27,880 nt of DNA from a virus. The stretch is from positions 1 through 27,880 of IMG/VR virus record IMGVR_UViG_3300020438_000215; one strand, 5' to 3'. Positions 13,746 through 21,757 of the stretch are shown here, piece after piece. Numbering within the stretch: the stretch's first letter is position 1; the number at the start of each line of letters is the position of its first letter. The notes under the pieces were generated by a model, which saw only the letters and a program-made list of their open reading frames with translations, was not told the DNA's origin and ran no database searches. Both the position numbers and the translations under genes were made by a program.

Positions 13746-15584
13746 ATGCCACGACTGAGCTTATGGAAACCACAAAAAGGTAATGATTACAAGATGATTG
13801 ACCGTGTGATCCGCGAACATTTTAATGTTGGTGGCACTGGGGTATTCATTCACAAATACCTTGGTCCACATGCTCAAGCAAATACCACTGATTTAACACA
13901 ACCTGATAATTCTGTGGTACGTCCTAATAACATACAAGACTTATTATTTTTAGAAAATAGAGATCGCAAGTATGATCCAGATGTGTATGACATGCGTGGA
14001 GTATATCAAGTACAAGATTCAGATTTTGATCTAACACAATTTGGTGCATTTCTATCTAATGATACTATCTATATGACTTTCCATTTAAATGATATGATTG
14101 ATATCATAGGTAGAAAATTAATGAGTGGTGATGTATTAGAATTGCCACACCAACGTGACGACACAATGTTAGACATGGCACGTTTAGAGTTTGCCACAAG
14201 GCCAGCAAAAAAATTCAGAAAAGGTGAAACCATTACAGGTGCAACCAGTGGCGTAACTGCAACTGTGGTAAATTATAATCACGAAGCAAAAGTTTTAAGA
14301 ATGGTCACAGATGGTGACTTTACAATTGGTGAAACTGTTACTGGTACATCAAGTTCTGCCGCAGGAGAAGTTGCGGCTTACTATCCAGAAGGACCACAAG
14401 CAATCAATAGATATTATGTTGTTGAAGATGCCGCAAGAGGTTCAGAAGGTTATTCACCAACTTGGTATCCACACATTTGGAGAGTTAAATGTACTCCACT
14501 AGTAGACAGTCCAGAGTTTTCAGATATACTTGGTACTGGTGAAGAAAAAGATGATTTACGAAATTTAATTTCAACATACCAATCAGAAATTGACATTGGT
14601 GATGCAATTGTTAATCAAGCACAAAACGAAGTTCCTAAAAAAGGATATGAAACTGCACACTTATATGTTAATAAAGCAGATCAATATGTTCCAGGTAATG
14701 TTTATGGACATTGGCAAACCAATATTGCATCATTTAAACTTTACGAATCAACAGACAAAAATTGGCAAACATTTGATTACTTTGTAAGTTCAACGGCACC
14801 AACTGCTAATTACAAAAACGGTGACTATTGGTTAGATACAGCAAATACCAACTGGGGATTATATGTTGGTAATGGTACTGTATGGAACAGTCAAACTGTA
14901 TCAGTAGTTGACTCAGCAAATATTGATGGCAGTACTAAAACACCAATATCATCATATGTACCTTCAAATGATTATGCTGTAGTAGTTTCAGATAGAAACG
15001 TTGGTGCAACATATTTTAAAAAGGTTGCAAATGGTTCTTGGGTAAAGATTGCAACAGATTCAACCACAACTACTTTATTAGGTGTTGATGTTTCTATTAA
15101 CGCAACTCAACCTTCAACTAATACTGCTGGTAAAATATGGTGGCAAACAAACACAATAGGTGGATTAAATATTTCATTTAAAAAATATTCGTCAACAACT
15201 GACAATTGGGTTACACAAGATATTACGCTACATTCAAGCCAAGATTCGGCTAATGATGCATTTGGATTTATGACCAAAGTTGGTGTACATGCTGGTGATG
15301 GTAAACCACCAAATGGTATTGCAATAGCACATACAGGTTCAAGTTTTCCTAATTCATTAGATGATGGTGATTACATATTACGTACAGATTATGAACCAAA
15401 CAGATTATTCAAAAAAGTTGGCAATAGATTTATAAAAGTTGAAGACGATTTTAGAGGTACATACTCTGCCGCAAATAGAATATTAAATACATTTATCGAA
15501 AACACAAATGTAAGTGATAATACCAGTGATGGTAAAGAACAGCAAGGTTTAAGCAAAGCAGTTAAACCAAGGACAGATATATAA
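13746..15584 (+). CDS. gp14: Neck protein, gp14, with two internal insertions
   Basis: The 612-aa product is more than twice T4 gp14 (256 aa). Residues 10-145 (FLENRDRKYDPDVYDMRGVY, then FGAFLSNDTIYMTFHLND, MSGDVLELPHQRDD) and about 218-265 (RYYVVEDAARGSEGYSPTWY, PHIWRVKCTPLV) are the gp14 core. Insertion 1, about residues 157-212, has two copies of an F-x-x-G-E-T-x-T-G motif (FRKGETITGATSG and FTIGETVTGTSSS). Insertion 2, about 356-505, is the W-rich module shared with gp18. The stop overlaps the gp15 start by one base (TAATG), so translation is coupled. gp14 forms the neck ring with gp13; the insertions probably decorate the outside. It is on the opposite strand from gp13. Confidence 0.8.
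   Translation: MPRLSLWKPQKGNDYKMIDRVIREHFNVGGTGVFIHKYLGPHAQANTTDLTQPDNSVVRPNNIQDLLFLENRDRKYDPDVYDMRGVYQVQDSDFDLTQFGAFLSNDTIYMTFHLNDMIDIIGRKLMSGDVLELPHQRDDTMLDMARLEFATRPAKKFRKGETITGATSGVTATVVNYNHEAKVLRMVTDGDFTIGETVTGTSSSAAGEVAAYYPEGPQAINRYYVVEDAARGSEGYSPTWYPHIWRVKCTPLVDSPEFSDILGTGEEKDDLRNLISTYQSEIDIGDAIVNQAQNEVPKKGYETAHLYVNKADQYVPGNVYGHWQTNIASFKLYESTDKNWQTFDYFVSSTAPTANYKNGDYWLDTANTNWGLYVGNGTVWNSQTVSVVDSANIDGSTKTPISSYVPSNDYAVVVSDRNVGATYFKKVANGSWVKIATDSTTTTLLGVDVSINATQPSTNTAGKIWWQTNTIGGLNISFKKYSSTTDNWVTQDITLHSSQDSANDAFGFMTKVGVHAGDGKPPNGIAIAHTGSSFPNSLDDGDYILRTDYEPNRLFKKVGNRFIKVEDDFRGTYSAANRILNTFIENTNVSDNTSDGKEQQGLSKAVKPRTDI
14811..15260 (+). repeat. gp14 copy of the module shared with the tail sheath
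   Basis: Encodes gp14 residues about 356-505 (NGDYWLDTANTNWGLYVGNG and following). It is collinear with gp18 residues about 131-300, encoded at 9585-10094 on the other strand. Confidence 0.8.
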
Positions 15585-16957
15585 TGGCACAATTTTGGTA
15601 TGATCAACAAATAAGAAGATACTTATTACAATTTGTACGTATCTTTAACGGCTTTCAAATTCAAACCGGACAAAAAAATGCAGGTGGTTCTGCATCGCAA
15701 AAATACAGAACTGTACCAATGCGTTATGCAGATATGTCAAGAATGGTTGCCCATATATTGCGTGGCAATACAGAAAATGCACTAAACTCTACACCATTTA
15801 TGACTTGCCATGTTGCTAATTTAAATGTAGCAAGAGAACGTAGACATGATCCTAAATTAGTATCATCACAACAGATACAAGAACGTAAGTATGATGCTAT
15901 CAACGATCAGTACACAGCAGAACTTGGTAATACATATACTGTTGACAGATATATGCCTGTGCCGTATGATTTAACTATTAATGTTGATGTATGGTGTTCT
16001 AACACAGAACAAAAATTACAATTATTAGAACAGATATTAACATTATTTAATCCTACAATAGAAATTCAAGCAAACACAAATCCATTAGATTGGACAAATA
16101 TAACAGTTGTAGAATTAATTGACATACAATGGTCATCAAGATCAGTTCCACAAGGTGTTGACTCACAATTAGATATTGCTACACTAATATTTCAAGTTCC
16201 AGTCTGGATTAACCCTCCAGCGAAAGTTAAAAAGCAATCAATCATACACGGAATTATTAATAGAATTCATTTAGATGACGGAGTTGGTGATTTAGAATAT
16301 GACAAAAACATGCAGGACTTTTTTGATCAATTCAGCAACTTAGAAGAAATAGTTGTTACTCCACAAGATGCTCAAGTTGATGTGACTGGTAACACAATCA
16401 GTTTATTAAATGCACAAGGTGTAAATGAAGGTTATTCATGGAAAGAGTTTTTTGAACAGTATGGAGAGTTTCAAGCATCGACTTCAAAAGTAAAACTAAG
16501 ACGTGCGGCAGACATAGAAGATTCAACACAAGATATTGTTGGCACTATTGCTTACAATCCTGCAAATGATAATCAACTAATTTTTACAATTGATTCAGCA
16601 ACACTGCCAACCAACACACAAAATGCTGTATTAAAAATTATCGATCCTCAAAAAAATACTCCAGGTGATGGTACACTATCAGGTCAACAAGCAGGTCAGC
16701 GATATTTAATTATTAATGATATTGTGGCAAACTCTAGTAATTGGGGTACTGTTGAGGCTTCAGCAAATGACATTATAGAATTTAACGGCACACAATGGGA
16801 AATTTCTTTTGATGCTAGTGTAAATGGATCAACTGCACAATACGTAACCAATAGTGCTACTGGCTATCAATATTCGTGGAGCAATAGCGAATGGATTGAT
16901 ACATATCAAGGTCAATATAAACCAGGCTATTGGATTTTAAATTTATCAGGACTATAA
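15584..16957 (+). CDS. gp15: Tail terminator and sheath stabiliser, gp15
   Basis: The 457-aa product caps the completed tail and stabilises the sheath; T4 gp15 is 272 aa. The N-terminus MAQFWYDQQIRRYLLQFVRI followed by FNGFQIQTGQ and KYRTVPMRYADMSRM matches the gp15 opening (F-Y-N-S-S-x-R-R-Y in T4). PVPYDLTINVDVWCSN, LEQILTLFNPTIEIQ and the LDIATLIFQVPVWINPPA strand complete the core by about residue 215. The remaining residues are a longer C-terminal region ending in a repeat-like IEFNGTQWEI and YQYSWSNSEWIDT domain. It is translated from an overlapping start within the gp14 transcript. Confidence 0.9.
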   Translation: MAQFWYDQQIRRYLLQFVRIFNGFQIQTGQKNAGGSASQKYRTVPMRYADMSRMVAHILRGNTENALNSTPFMTCHVANLNVARERRHDPKLVSSQQIQERKYDAINDQYTAELGNTYTVDRYMPVPYDLTINVDVWCSNTEQKLQLLEQILTLFNPTIEIQANTNPLDWTNITVVELIDIQWSSRSVPQGVDSQLDIATLIFQVPVWINPPAKVKKQSIIHGIINRIHLDDGVGDLEYDKNMQDFFDQFSNLEEIVVTPQDAQVDVTGNTISLLNAQGVNEGYSWKEFFEQYGEFQASTSKVKLRRAADIEDSTQDIVGTIAYNPANDNQLIFTIDSATLPTNTQNAVLKIIDPQKNTPGDGTLSGQQAGQRYLIINDIVANSSNWGTVEASANDIIEFNGTQWEISFDASVNGSTAQYVTNSATGYQYSWSNSEWIDTYQGQYKPGYWILNLSGL

Positions 16958-16989
16958 TTTACCATCTTGACTATCTATCAAAACCATGC

Positions 16990-16997
16990 TATAAATA
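16990..16997 (+). promoter_or_regulatory. T4-type late promoter core, leaderless design (Nudix gene)
   Basis: Perfect TATAAATA, then TTAGT, then ATG 17003. It decides the start of the Nudix gene: a longer frame with TTG at 16967 would run across the promoter. Confidence 0.7.
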
Positions 16998-17002
16998 TTA
17001 GT

Positions 17003-17425
17003 ATGTATGATGCTGTAGGTGCCACATTTTTATCACAAGACACAAAAAAGTTTTGCTTTAACAAAAGATCAAAACGTGTAAGTAATTCTGGTACTTGGAG
17101 TTTTTGGGGTGGCAAGGTTGAACTAGGTGAAACTGTTATAGGAGCCTTAAAAAGAGAAATCAAAGAAGAAGTTGGCTTTGTTCCTGAGATTATAAAAATA
17201 CATCCACTAGACATTTATCAAAGCGATGACGGTCATTTTATGTATCATACGTTTGTGATAGTTACACCAAAAGAATTTGAACCAAAAATAAACCATGAAT
17301 CACAAGATTACAGTTGGTCAACTATTAATCAATTTCCAAAACCTTTGCATCAAGGTGCCCGTAAAACTCTTTTGGATAAAAACAATGTTAAAAAGTTAAA
17401 ACTAATAGTAAATAGTATAAAGTAA
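17003..17425 (+). CDS. Nudix hydrolase
   Basis: The 140-aa protein hydrolyses a nucleoside diphosphate linked to another moiety. A perfect Nudix box (G-x5-E-x7-REUxEExGU) spans residues 37-59: G37, E43, R51-E52, E55-E56, G58. The fold follows the usual order, with strands before (MYDAVGATFL, KFCFNKRSK) and after (YHTFVIVTP, YSWSTINQF) the box. The substrate cannot be read from the sequence; T4 has a Nudix enzyme (NudE) acting on ADP-ribose, Ap3A and FAD, and MutT-like or ADP-ribose activity is possible here. I chose ATG 17003 over the TTG at 16967 because a perfect late-promoter core ends five bases before it. It lies 45 bp after gp15. Confidence 0.88.
   Translation: MYDAVGATFLSQDTKKFCFNKRSKRVSNSGTWSFWGGKVELGETVIGALKREIKEEVGFVPEIIKIHPLDIYQSDDGHFMYHTFVIVTPKEFEPKINHESQDYSWSTINQFPKPLHQGARKTLLDKNNVKKLKLIVNSIK
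17407..17414 (+). promoter_or_regulatory. Weak late-promoter-like core before the AT-rich unknown gene
   Basis: AGTAAATA overlapping the Nudix gene end. The predicted start is near 17420, with a 38-nt leader containing an AGGAT site. It matches 6 of 8 positions. Confidence 0.3.
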
Positions 17426-17457
17426 AGCACTATTAAAAAATTAGGATAACTTAAAAA

Positions 17458-18126
17458 ATGTCAACAATAATTAGTTTTTATCAGGCAAAGATTGTCTTTG
17501 CCTTTAATCAATTTGATAAAAACAATATCATTACTAATTTTATTCTTGAAGAAATTCATCCAAAATTTAATTCACAAGAAGATATAGATAAAGAACTTGA
17601 TAGTTATCCTGCTAAATCTCGTAAAAGATTTTATAGTATATTAGTTAATATAAAAGTGGCTATTAAAAAAATGACCAGTAAAGAAAATAACAATGTTAGA
17701 TTCACACTTGAAGACGAATATTTTCAACTTTTACAAAATTTAAAAACAAATAATGTAAAGTATAAGGTTCCATCAATTTTAGTAAAATATAGAAAAGACA
17801 TTAATCCAATTCGTGCATTAAAATTTGAATTACAAGAAATTATGGCTATGCCAGAATCTGATGACGACTATTATCTTTGGATTATAAAACAATATAGAAA
17901 TGAACGAAAGATATCTGAAATTATAAAAGATGTTAATATTGACATGGAAAATATTAAAAAAATGCAAGAAAAATATCGTAGTGCTAAAAAAAATTATGAT
18001 TACTTCATCTTACCAATGAGTTATTATCATTGTGTTGAAATTGAAACTGATATGAAAAGTTGGGTTAGTACTTTAAGAGAGTTTTATATTTGGACTCAAA
18101 ATTCAATTAATCAAAGATATCTTTAA
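17458..18126 (+). CDS. Unknown AT-rich accessory gene
   Basis: A 222-aa protein with no recognised family. It is lysine-, isoleucine- and asparagine-rich and predicted to be almost entirely helical, with segments such as DKELDSYPAKSRKRFYSILV, YFQLLQNLKTNN and a coiled-coil-like NIDMENIKKMQEKYRSAKKN near residues 160-180. There is no signal peptide or membrane span. Base composition is visibly more AT-rich than in the adjacent gp14/gp15, which suggests recent acquisition. An AGGATAAC ribosome site precedes ATG 17458. Its stop overlaps the convergent fibre gene stop (TTAA). It may be a host-interaction or accessory gene; nothing supports a specific function. Confidence 0.7.
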   Translation: MSTIISFYQAKIVFAFNQFDKNNIITNFILEEIHPKFNSQEDIDKELDSYPAKSRKRFYSILVNIKVAIKKMTSKENNNVRFTLEDEYFQLLQNLKTNNVKYKVPSILVKYRKDINPIRALKFELQEIMAMPESDDDYYLWIIKQYRNERKISEIIKDVNIDMENIKKMQEKYRSAKKNYDYFILPMSYYHCVEIETDMKSWVSTLREFYIWTQNSINQRYL

Positions 18127-20474
18127 ACAACAATATTAATTAATCTAACACCTGTGTCGTTGCTTGTTTCTAAAGACTTACCAATTACACAAAATCCTGG
18201 AGGAGTAGGACTGTCATCAGTTAATGTACATGCTGTGCCAGGAGTAACATTAGTTACAAGCACATCACCTTTTCTTACAGGACCTTCTACTTTACAAGGA
18301 ACTTTACCACGTAATGCAACTGCTACACCATCGCCGTCTTTGTTCATTAAATATGCTGGAGCAGTTGATACAACTCCTGCTACTCTTGAATCTTGTAATG
18401 CTTTACATTGTGTTACTTCTTTGTCACCACCAAATATTAAAACTGTACCTGGTTCATAATCAGCATCTGATTCATATATCTCTGCCAAGTCAGCATAGTG
18501 AGCCTTGTTGTCTGTAGAGTGAGACGTTGCAAATTCAATATCAGCAAGGGCAGTTTCTGTAATGTTTGTTGATGTTGCACCATCAACTGTTGTTGCCGCT
18601 GTCCATCTAGAATCAGTATGATCCCAAAACCAAACAGCATTGTTTACTGACGATCCTCTGTCAATCATTATACCAGAATCCAGTGTGCTTGTAGCACCAC
18701 TGTTTTTGTTTAGCAACATGATCGAATCTTCAACTTCAATATTGACTACGTCTAATGTTGTTGCTGTGCCAGTAACAGTCAAGTCACCATTTATTTGTAC
18801 AGCACCAGAACCACCGTCTGCAGTCAATACAATGTTATTGCCTGTAGTTGAAATAATTGCGTGTGTTTGTACATCTAAATCCCCACCAAGTTGTGGTGTT
18901 GTATCGTCAACAACTTCTGTAATAACATCTATACCTGCTGTCCAGGTAAACTGTCCTGACGAATGATCGTATTTTAATAACTTGCCATCATCTGATGGTG
19001 CAACTGAATCGACATTACCTAATCCTGTCAATGTCATTGTGGCCGCCACTGCTGACGGTGTAACCCCTTCCCAACTTGTTCCATTGTATCTTAATATATT
19101 GTTGGTTGATGATGTTAATACTGGACTCATTGTTGGTGTTTGGTTTACCCAACTAGTGCCACTATTTGCATATATTATCTGTCCTGTTTGTTGTGATGTA
19201 ATTGTAACATCGCCTAAATCAGTAATTTGATCTACTACATCAATTTTAAATTCTGTTGCAGTAAAACTTATATTTGTTAAGTCATATGCATTTGACGATC
19301 CAGAAGTAAATTGTACAGCAACTTTATATGCAACTGATGTTACTGCCGGACTTGATCCTGTTAAGTCATCTAAAAATGTAAATGATAATGGAAACCCTTG
19401 TGTATTACTATTGTATGTTGTGATCGGACTTGGCGTCCATGTACCACTGCCATTAATAGATCTAAACAAACCAACTTTTGCTCCGCCGGCTGTTTCTACA
19501 TCAATATTAGATGAATATGATATTTCAACTTTTCCGTTTGATGTAATAGTAAAAGTAGGAACTGTTGCAATATCATTAAAAGTTGTCCCCATACCTGATA
19601 AGTTAACACTAGTTGTTGATGATTTTTGTGTGTTGACTACACCTAATGCAGGTGCTTGAGCTACAAAACTAGCACCGTTATACATCAGTACGTTACCGTT
19701 TGCTACGCCAGATGTGTTTACATCTGATAGTGCATTAATACTTGCCGCGGCAATACGTGCATCTGCTCTTGCGTTTGTGTAGTATAATTTTGATGCATCT
19801 TCTGTGATATGAGCTGTTGTGTCTGGTATATTTAATACACCATTGCTACTGTTGTATGCTTGTGGGCCTGCTGTGCCTAAACTAATTGACGCTCTTGCTC
19901 TAGCATCTGTATAATATAAATTTGTTGAACCTTCTGATAATGTATCAGTAGTTGTGTGTCCACTATTGCCAGGAGCCCATCTTGAGTTTGAATTATCCCA
20001 AACAAGCACTTGTCCATTTGTTGGAGTCGCTGTGTGTACATTTGACAATGCACTTATTACCGCATTTGAAATCCTTGCATCTGCTCTAGCATCTGTATAA
20101 TATAAATTTGTTTGTTCTGGTATATCTAGTGTCGATACTTGATTAGCACCTGTACCAAAATCAATATGTGTATCATTAACATTGTTTAATGCTAGATTAA
20201 ATATACCACTGATTGTTCCTGTTGTTGTGATATTTTTGTTTCCAAAATCCCAACCTGCGGCCGCTGTATACCCAAGTGTTGCAGTAACTGATCCACCAGA
20301 TTCAACTTCAATACCTGCTGTATCAGTACCTAATGTACCACCCTTGTTTAGTGTTATCAGCCTGTCTTTGATTTGAGTATCTGTAGTTGTTGTGACTATT
20401 TGTTCACCAGTAACTTTTAAATTACCTTTGACAACTAGTTCGTCTGCTACTGTTAACTGCTTTATATCTGCCAT
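18123..20474 (-). CDS. Tail-fibre-like repeat protein
   Basis: A 783-aa protein of fibre type. The N-terminal part (VADELVVKGNLKVTGEQIVT, then LITLNKGG and GIEVESGGSVTATLG, residues about 8-75) is a repeat unit that recurs near residues 560-625 (INGDLTVTGTATTLD, IMLLNKNSG, GIMIDRGSS). Three copies of a YYT-D/N-ARA-x-A motif occur near residues 125, 187 and 231, linked to S-x-x-NG-x-VL-x-x elements. The C-terminal domain from about 661 (HYADLAEIYESDADYEPGTV, VAGVVSTAPAYLMN, GRVPCKV-like GKVPCKVEG, VRKGDVLVT) resembles the terminal domain I remember from fibre proteins of marine T4-like phages. It probably forms part of a host-recognition or baseplate fibre. It has a late promoter and a GGAG ribosome site. 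Confidence 0.75.
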   Translation of the reverse strand: MADIKQLTVADELVVKGNLKVTGEQIVTTTTDTQIKDRLITLNKGGTLGTDTAGIEVESGGSVTATLGYTAAAGWDFGNKNITTTGTISGIFNLALNNVNDTHIDFGTGANQVSTLDIPEQTNLYYTDARADARISNAVISALSNVHTATPTNGQVLVWDNSNSRWAPGNSGHTTTDTLSEGSTNLYYTDARARASISLGTAGPQAYNSSNGVLNIPDTTAHITEDASKLYYTNARADARIAAASINALSDVNTSGVANGNVLMYNGASFVAQAPALGVVNTQKSSTTSVNLSGMGTTFNDIATVPTFTITSNGKVEISYSSNIDVETAGGAKVGLFRSINGSGTWTPSPITTYNSNTQGFPLSFTFLDDLTGSSPAVTSVAYKVAVQFTSGSSNAYDLTNISFTATEFKIDVVDQITDLGDVTITSQQTGQIIYANSGTSWVNQTPTMSPVLTSSTNNILRYNGTSWEGVTPSAVAATMTLTGLGNVDSVAPSDDGKLLKYDHSSGQFTWTAGIDVITEVVDDTTPQLGGDLDVQTHAIISTTGNNIVLTADGGSGAVQINGDLTVTGTATTLDVVNIEVEDSIMLLNKNSGATSTLDSGIMIDRGSSVNNAVWFWDHTDSRWTAATTVDGATSTNITETALADIEFATSHSTDNKAHYADLAEIYESDADYEPGTVLIFGGDKEVTQCKALQDSRVAGVVSTAPAYLMNKDGDGVAVALRGKVPCKVEGPVRKGDVLVTNVTPGTACTLTDDSPTPPGFCVIGKSLETSNDTGVRLINIVV

Positions 20475-20499
20475 TTAATGCTCCAATATGTGTTATTAT

Positions 20500-20507
20500 T
20501 ATTTAGC
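20500..20507 (-). promoter_or_regulatory. T4-type late promoter core with leader (fibre gene)
   Basis: Minus strand GCTAAATA, spacer ATAAT, then a 20-nt leader with TTGGAGC before ATG 20474. Confidence 0.5.
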
Positions 20508-20541
20508 AGATTTGGCCAATTTGTAATATGTGTAGTCAAGG

Positions 20542-20568
20542 GAAACCCCGGAATAAATCCGGGGTTTC
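20542..20568 (-). terminator. GC-rich hairpin after gp23, probable terminator or 3' stabiliser
   Basis: GAAACCCCGGA (20542-20552), loop ATAAA, TCCGGGGTTTC (20558-20568): a perfect 11-bp stem that stands out in AT-rich DNA, 19 bp past the gp23 stop. The T run after it on the minus strand is poor (TTTCCCTT), so termination efficiency is uncertain. Confidence 0.7.
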
Positions 20569-20586
20569 TGTGTATTTAAAACGTTA

Positions 20587-21756
20587 TTAGATAAATGTTA
20601 CGTTTGAAATATCAATTTTTGATAGGTAGTCTGCTGAATTACCAAGTGATGATGCAGTGTTTGTTAACTCTACATAACCGTATCTTGTCATAAAGCTCAC
20701 TACTGGTTCAAAAGTTGACGGATCCACAATAACGCCTGATGACATTAGTGGAATGTACGGACAATAAAATGCCGCCGCGTCTACTTCACCAGCACCTTTG
20801 TAACCTACTAATACTGGAGAATCATCTACCAAGTATGAGTTTACATATACTCTCATAGCGCCGTTTAATGTACCAACAAATTTAGTGTTAGTAGGTGCTT
20901 CAAAAGTACCTTCAGTTGTTCTTGCGAACGCTGAAGTTGTTGCTGATTGTAACACAGTCAAAGCCTGTGGAGAAACTACAGCCCAGTTAGCCGCGCCTCT
21001 TCTAGTTCTTTGTGCAATTAAGTTTGCTTCTCTGTTGATTGCTACTGCCAATGCCGCATGTTCGTCTCCAACAAATGTTGGTGTACCAGTTGCGTTACCT
21101 TGGTTGTATGCTGTACCAGAGCCTGCTAATGATGTTAGTGAAGAAAGAATCTCTTGATCGATCTCAGCAGTAATTTCTTGTGCTAATGCCGCCATTACTT
21201 CTGCTTCTACATCTAAACCATGCATTGCTGATGCGTCTTGTGCCGCTTCAAATGTCCAACGTGCTGATAATTTACGTGTTTTCGCTTCAACAGTTTGTTT
21301 TAAGATTTGAATTGACATTTTGTTACCAGCTTCACCTTCTAAAGATGAAGTTGATGTACCAGCTGGTACTGATTGTGCACCTGAACCTGGGTTTGCTGAA
21401 TAAGATCTTGCAATCTCAAAAGGTGATAGTGCTTCAGCACCTGCTGTTACACCGTCTTTTGCGTCTGAATATCTAACTCTTAATGTGTGAATTTGACCTA
21501 CTGGGCCAGTCATTGGTTGTACACCAACGATTTCGTTAGCTATAACTGTAGGCATCACACGTCTGATTATTGGAAGAATTACTTTGTTTAAAGCCGCTAC
21601 ATTACCAGCACCTGTGGCACCTGTTGTTGCTGACTCAGCCAAGTATCTCTTTGTATTCTCAAGGACAGCTTCCATTGACGTTTTCTTTTGGCCTGATAGA
21701 CCTTCTGTTAACGCTGATTTAGTTTCTGTCCAATTTTCATTGATCATGTTTGTCAT
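20587..21756 (-). CDS. gp23: Major capsid protein, gp23
   Basis: The 389-aa precursor forms the HK97-fold hexamers of the head; T4 gp23 is 521 aa. The propeptide ends with KRYLAE followed by S42, which fits gp21 cleavage after L-x-E at residue 41 (residue 65 in T4). The mature part shows the gp23 signature NKVILPIIRRVMPTVIANEI at about 56-75, then VGVQPMTGPVGQIHTLRVRY, SIQILKQTVEAKTRKLSARW, DLEAELM-like DVEAEVMAALAQEITAEID, and C-terminal FYCPYIPLMSSGVIVDPSTF with SFMTRYGYVE. The start codon lies one base after the gp22 stop and has AGGAG nine bases upstream. The T4 Ig-like insertion is absent. A GC-rich hairpin follows. Confidence 0.97.
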   Translation of the reverse strand: MTNMINENWTETKSALTEGLSGQKKTSMEAVLENTKRYLAESATTGATGAGNVAALNKVILPIIRRVMPTVIANEIVGVQPMTGPVGQIHTLRVRYSDAKDGVTAGAEALSPFEIARSYSANPGSGAQSVPAGTSTSSLEGEAGNKMSIQILKQTVEAKTRKLSARWTFEAAQDASAMHGLDVEAEVMAALAQEITAEIDQEILSSLTSLAGSGTAYNQGNATGTPTFVGDEHAALAVAINREANLIAQRTRRGAANWAVVSPQALTVLQSATTSAFARTTEGTFEAPTNTKFVGTLNGAMRVYVNSYLVDDSPVLVGYKGAGEVDAAAFYCPYIPLMSSGVIVDPSTFEPVVSFMTRYGYVELTNTASSLGNSADYLSKIDISNVTFI

Positions 21757-21757
21757 T

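Noticed and set aside
16967-17002. Upstream TTG start for the Nudix gene
   Set aside because: The extra 12 codons run through a perfect TATAAATA core and lie before the first residues of the Nudix fold; ATG 17003 is the better start.
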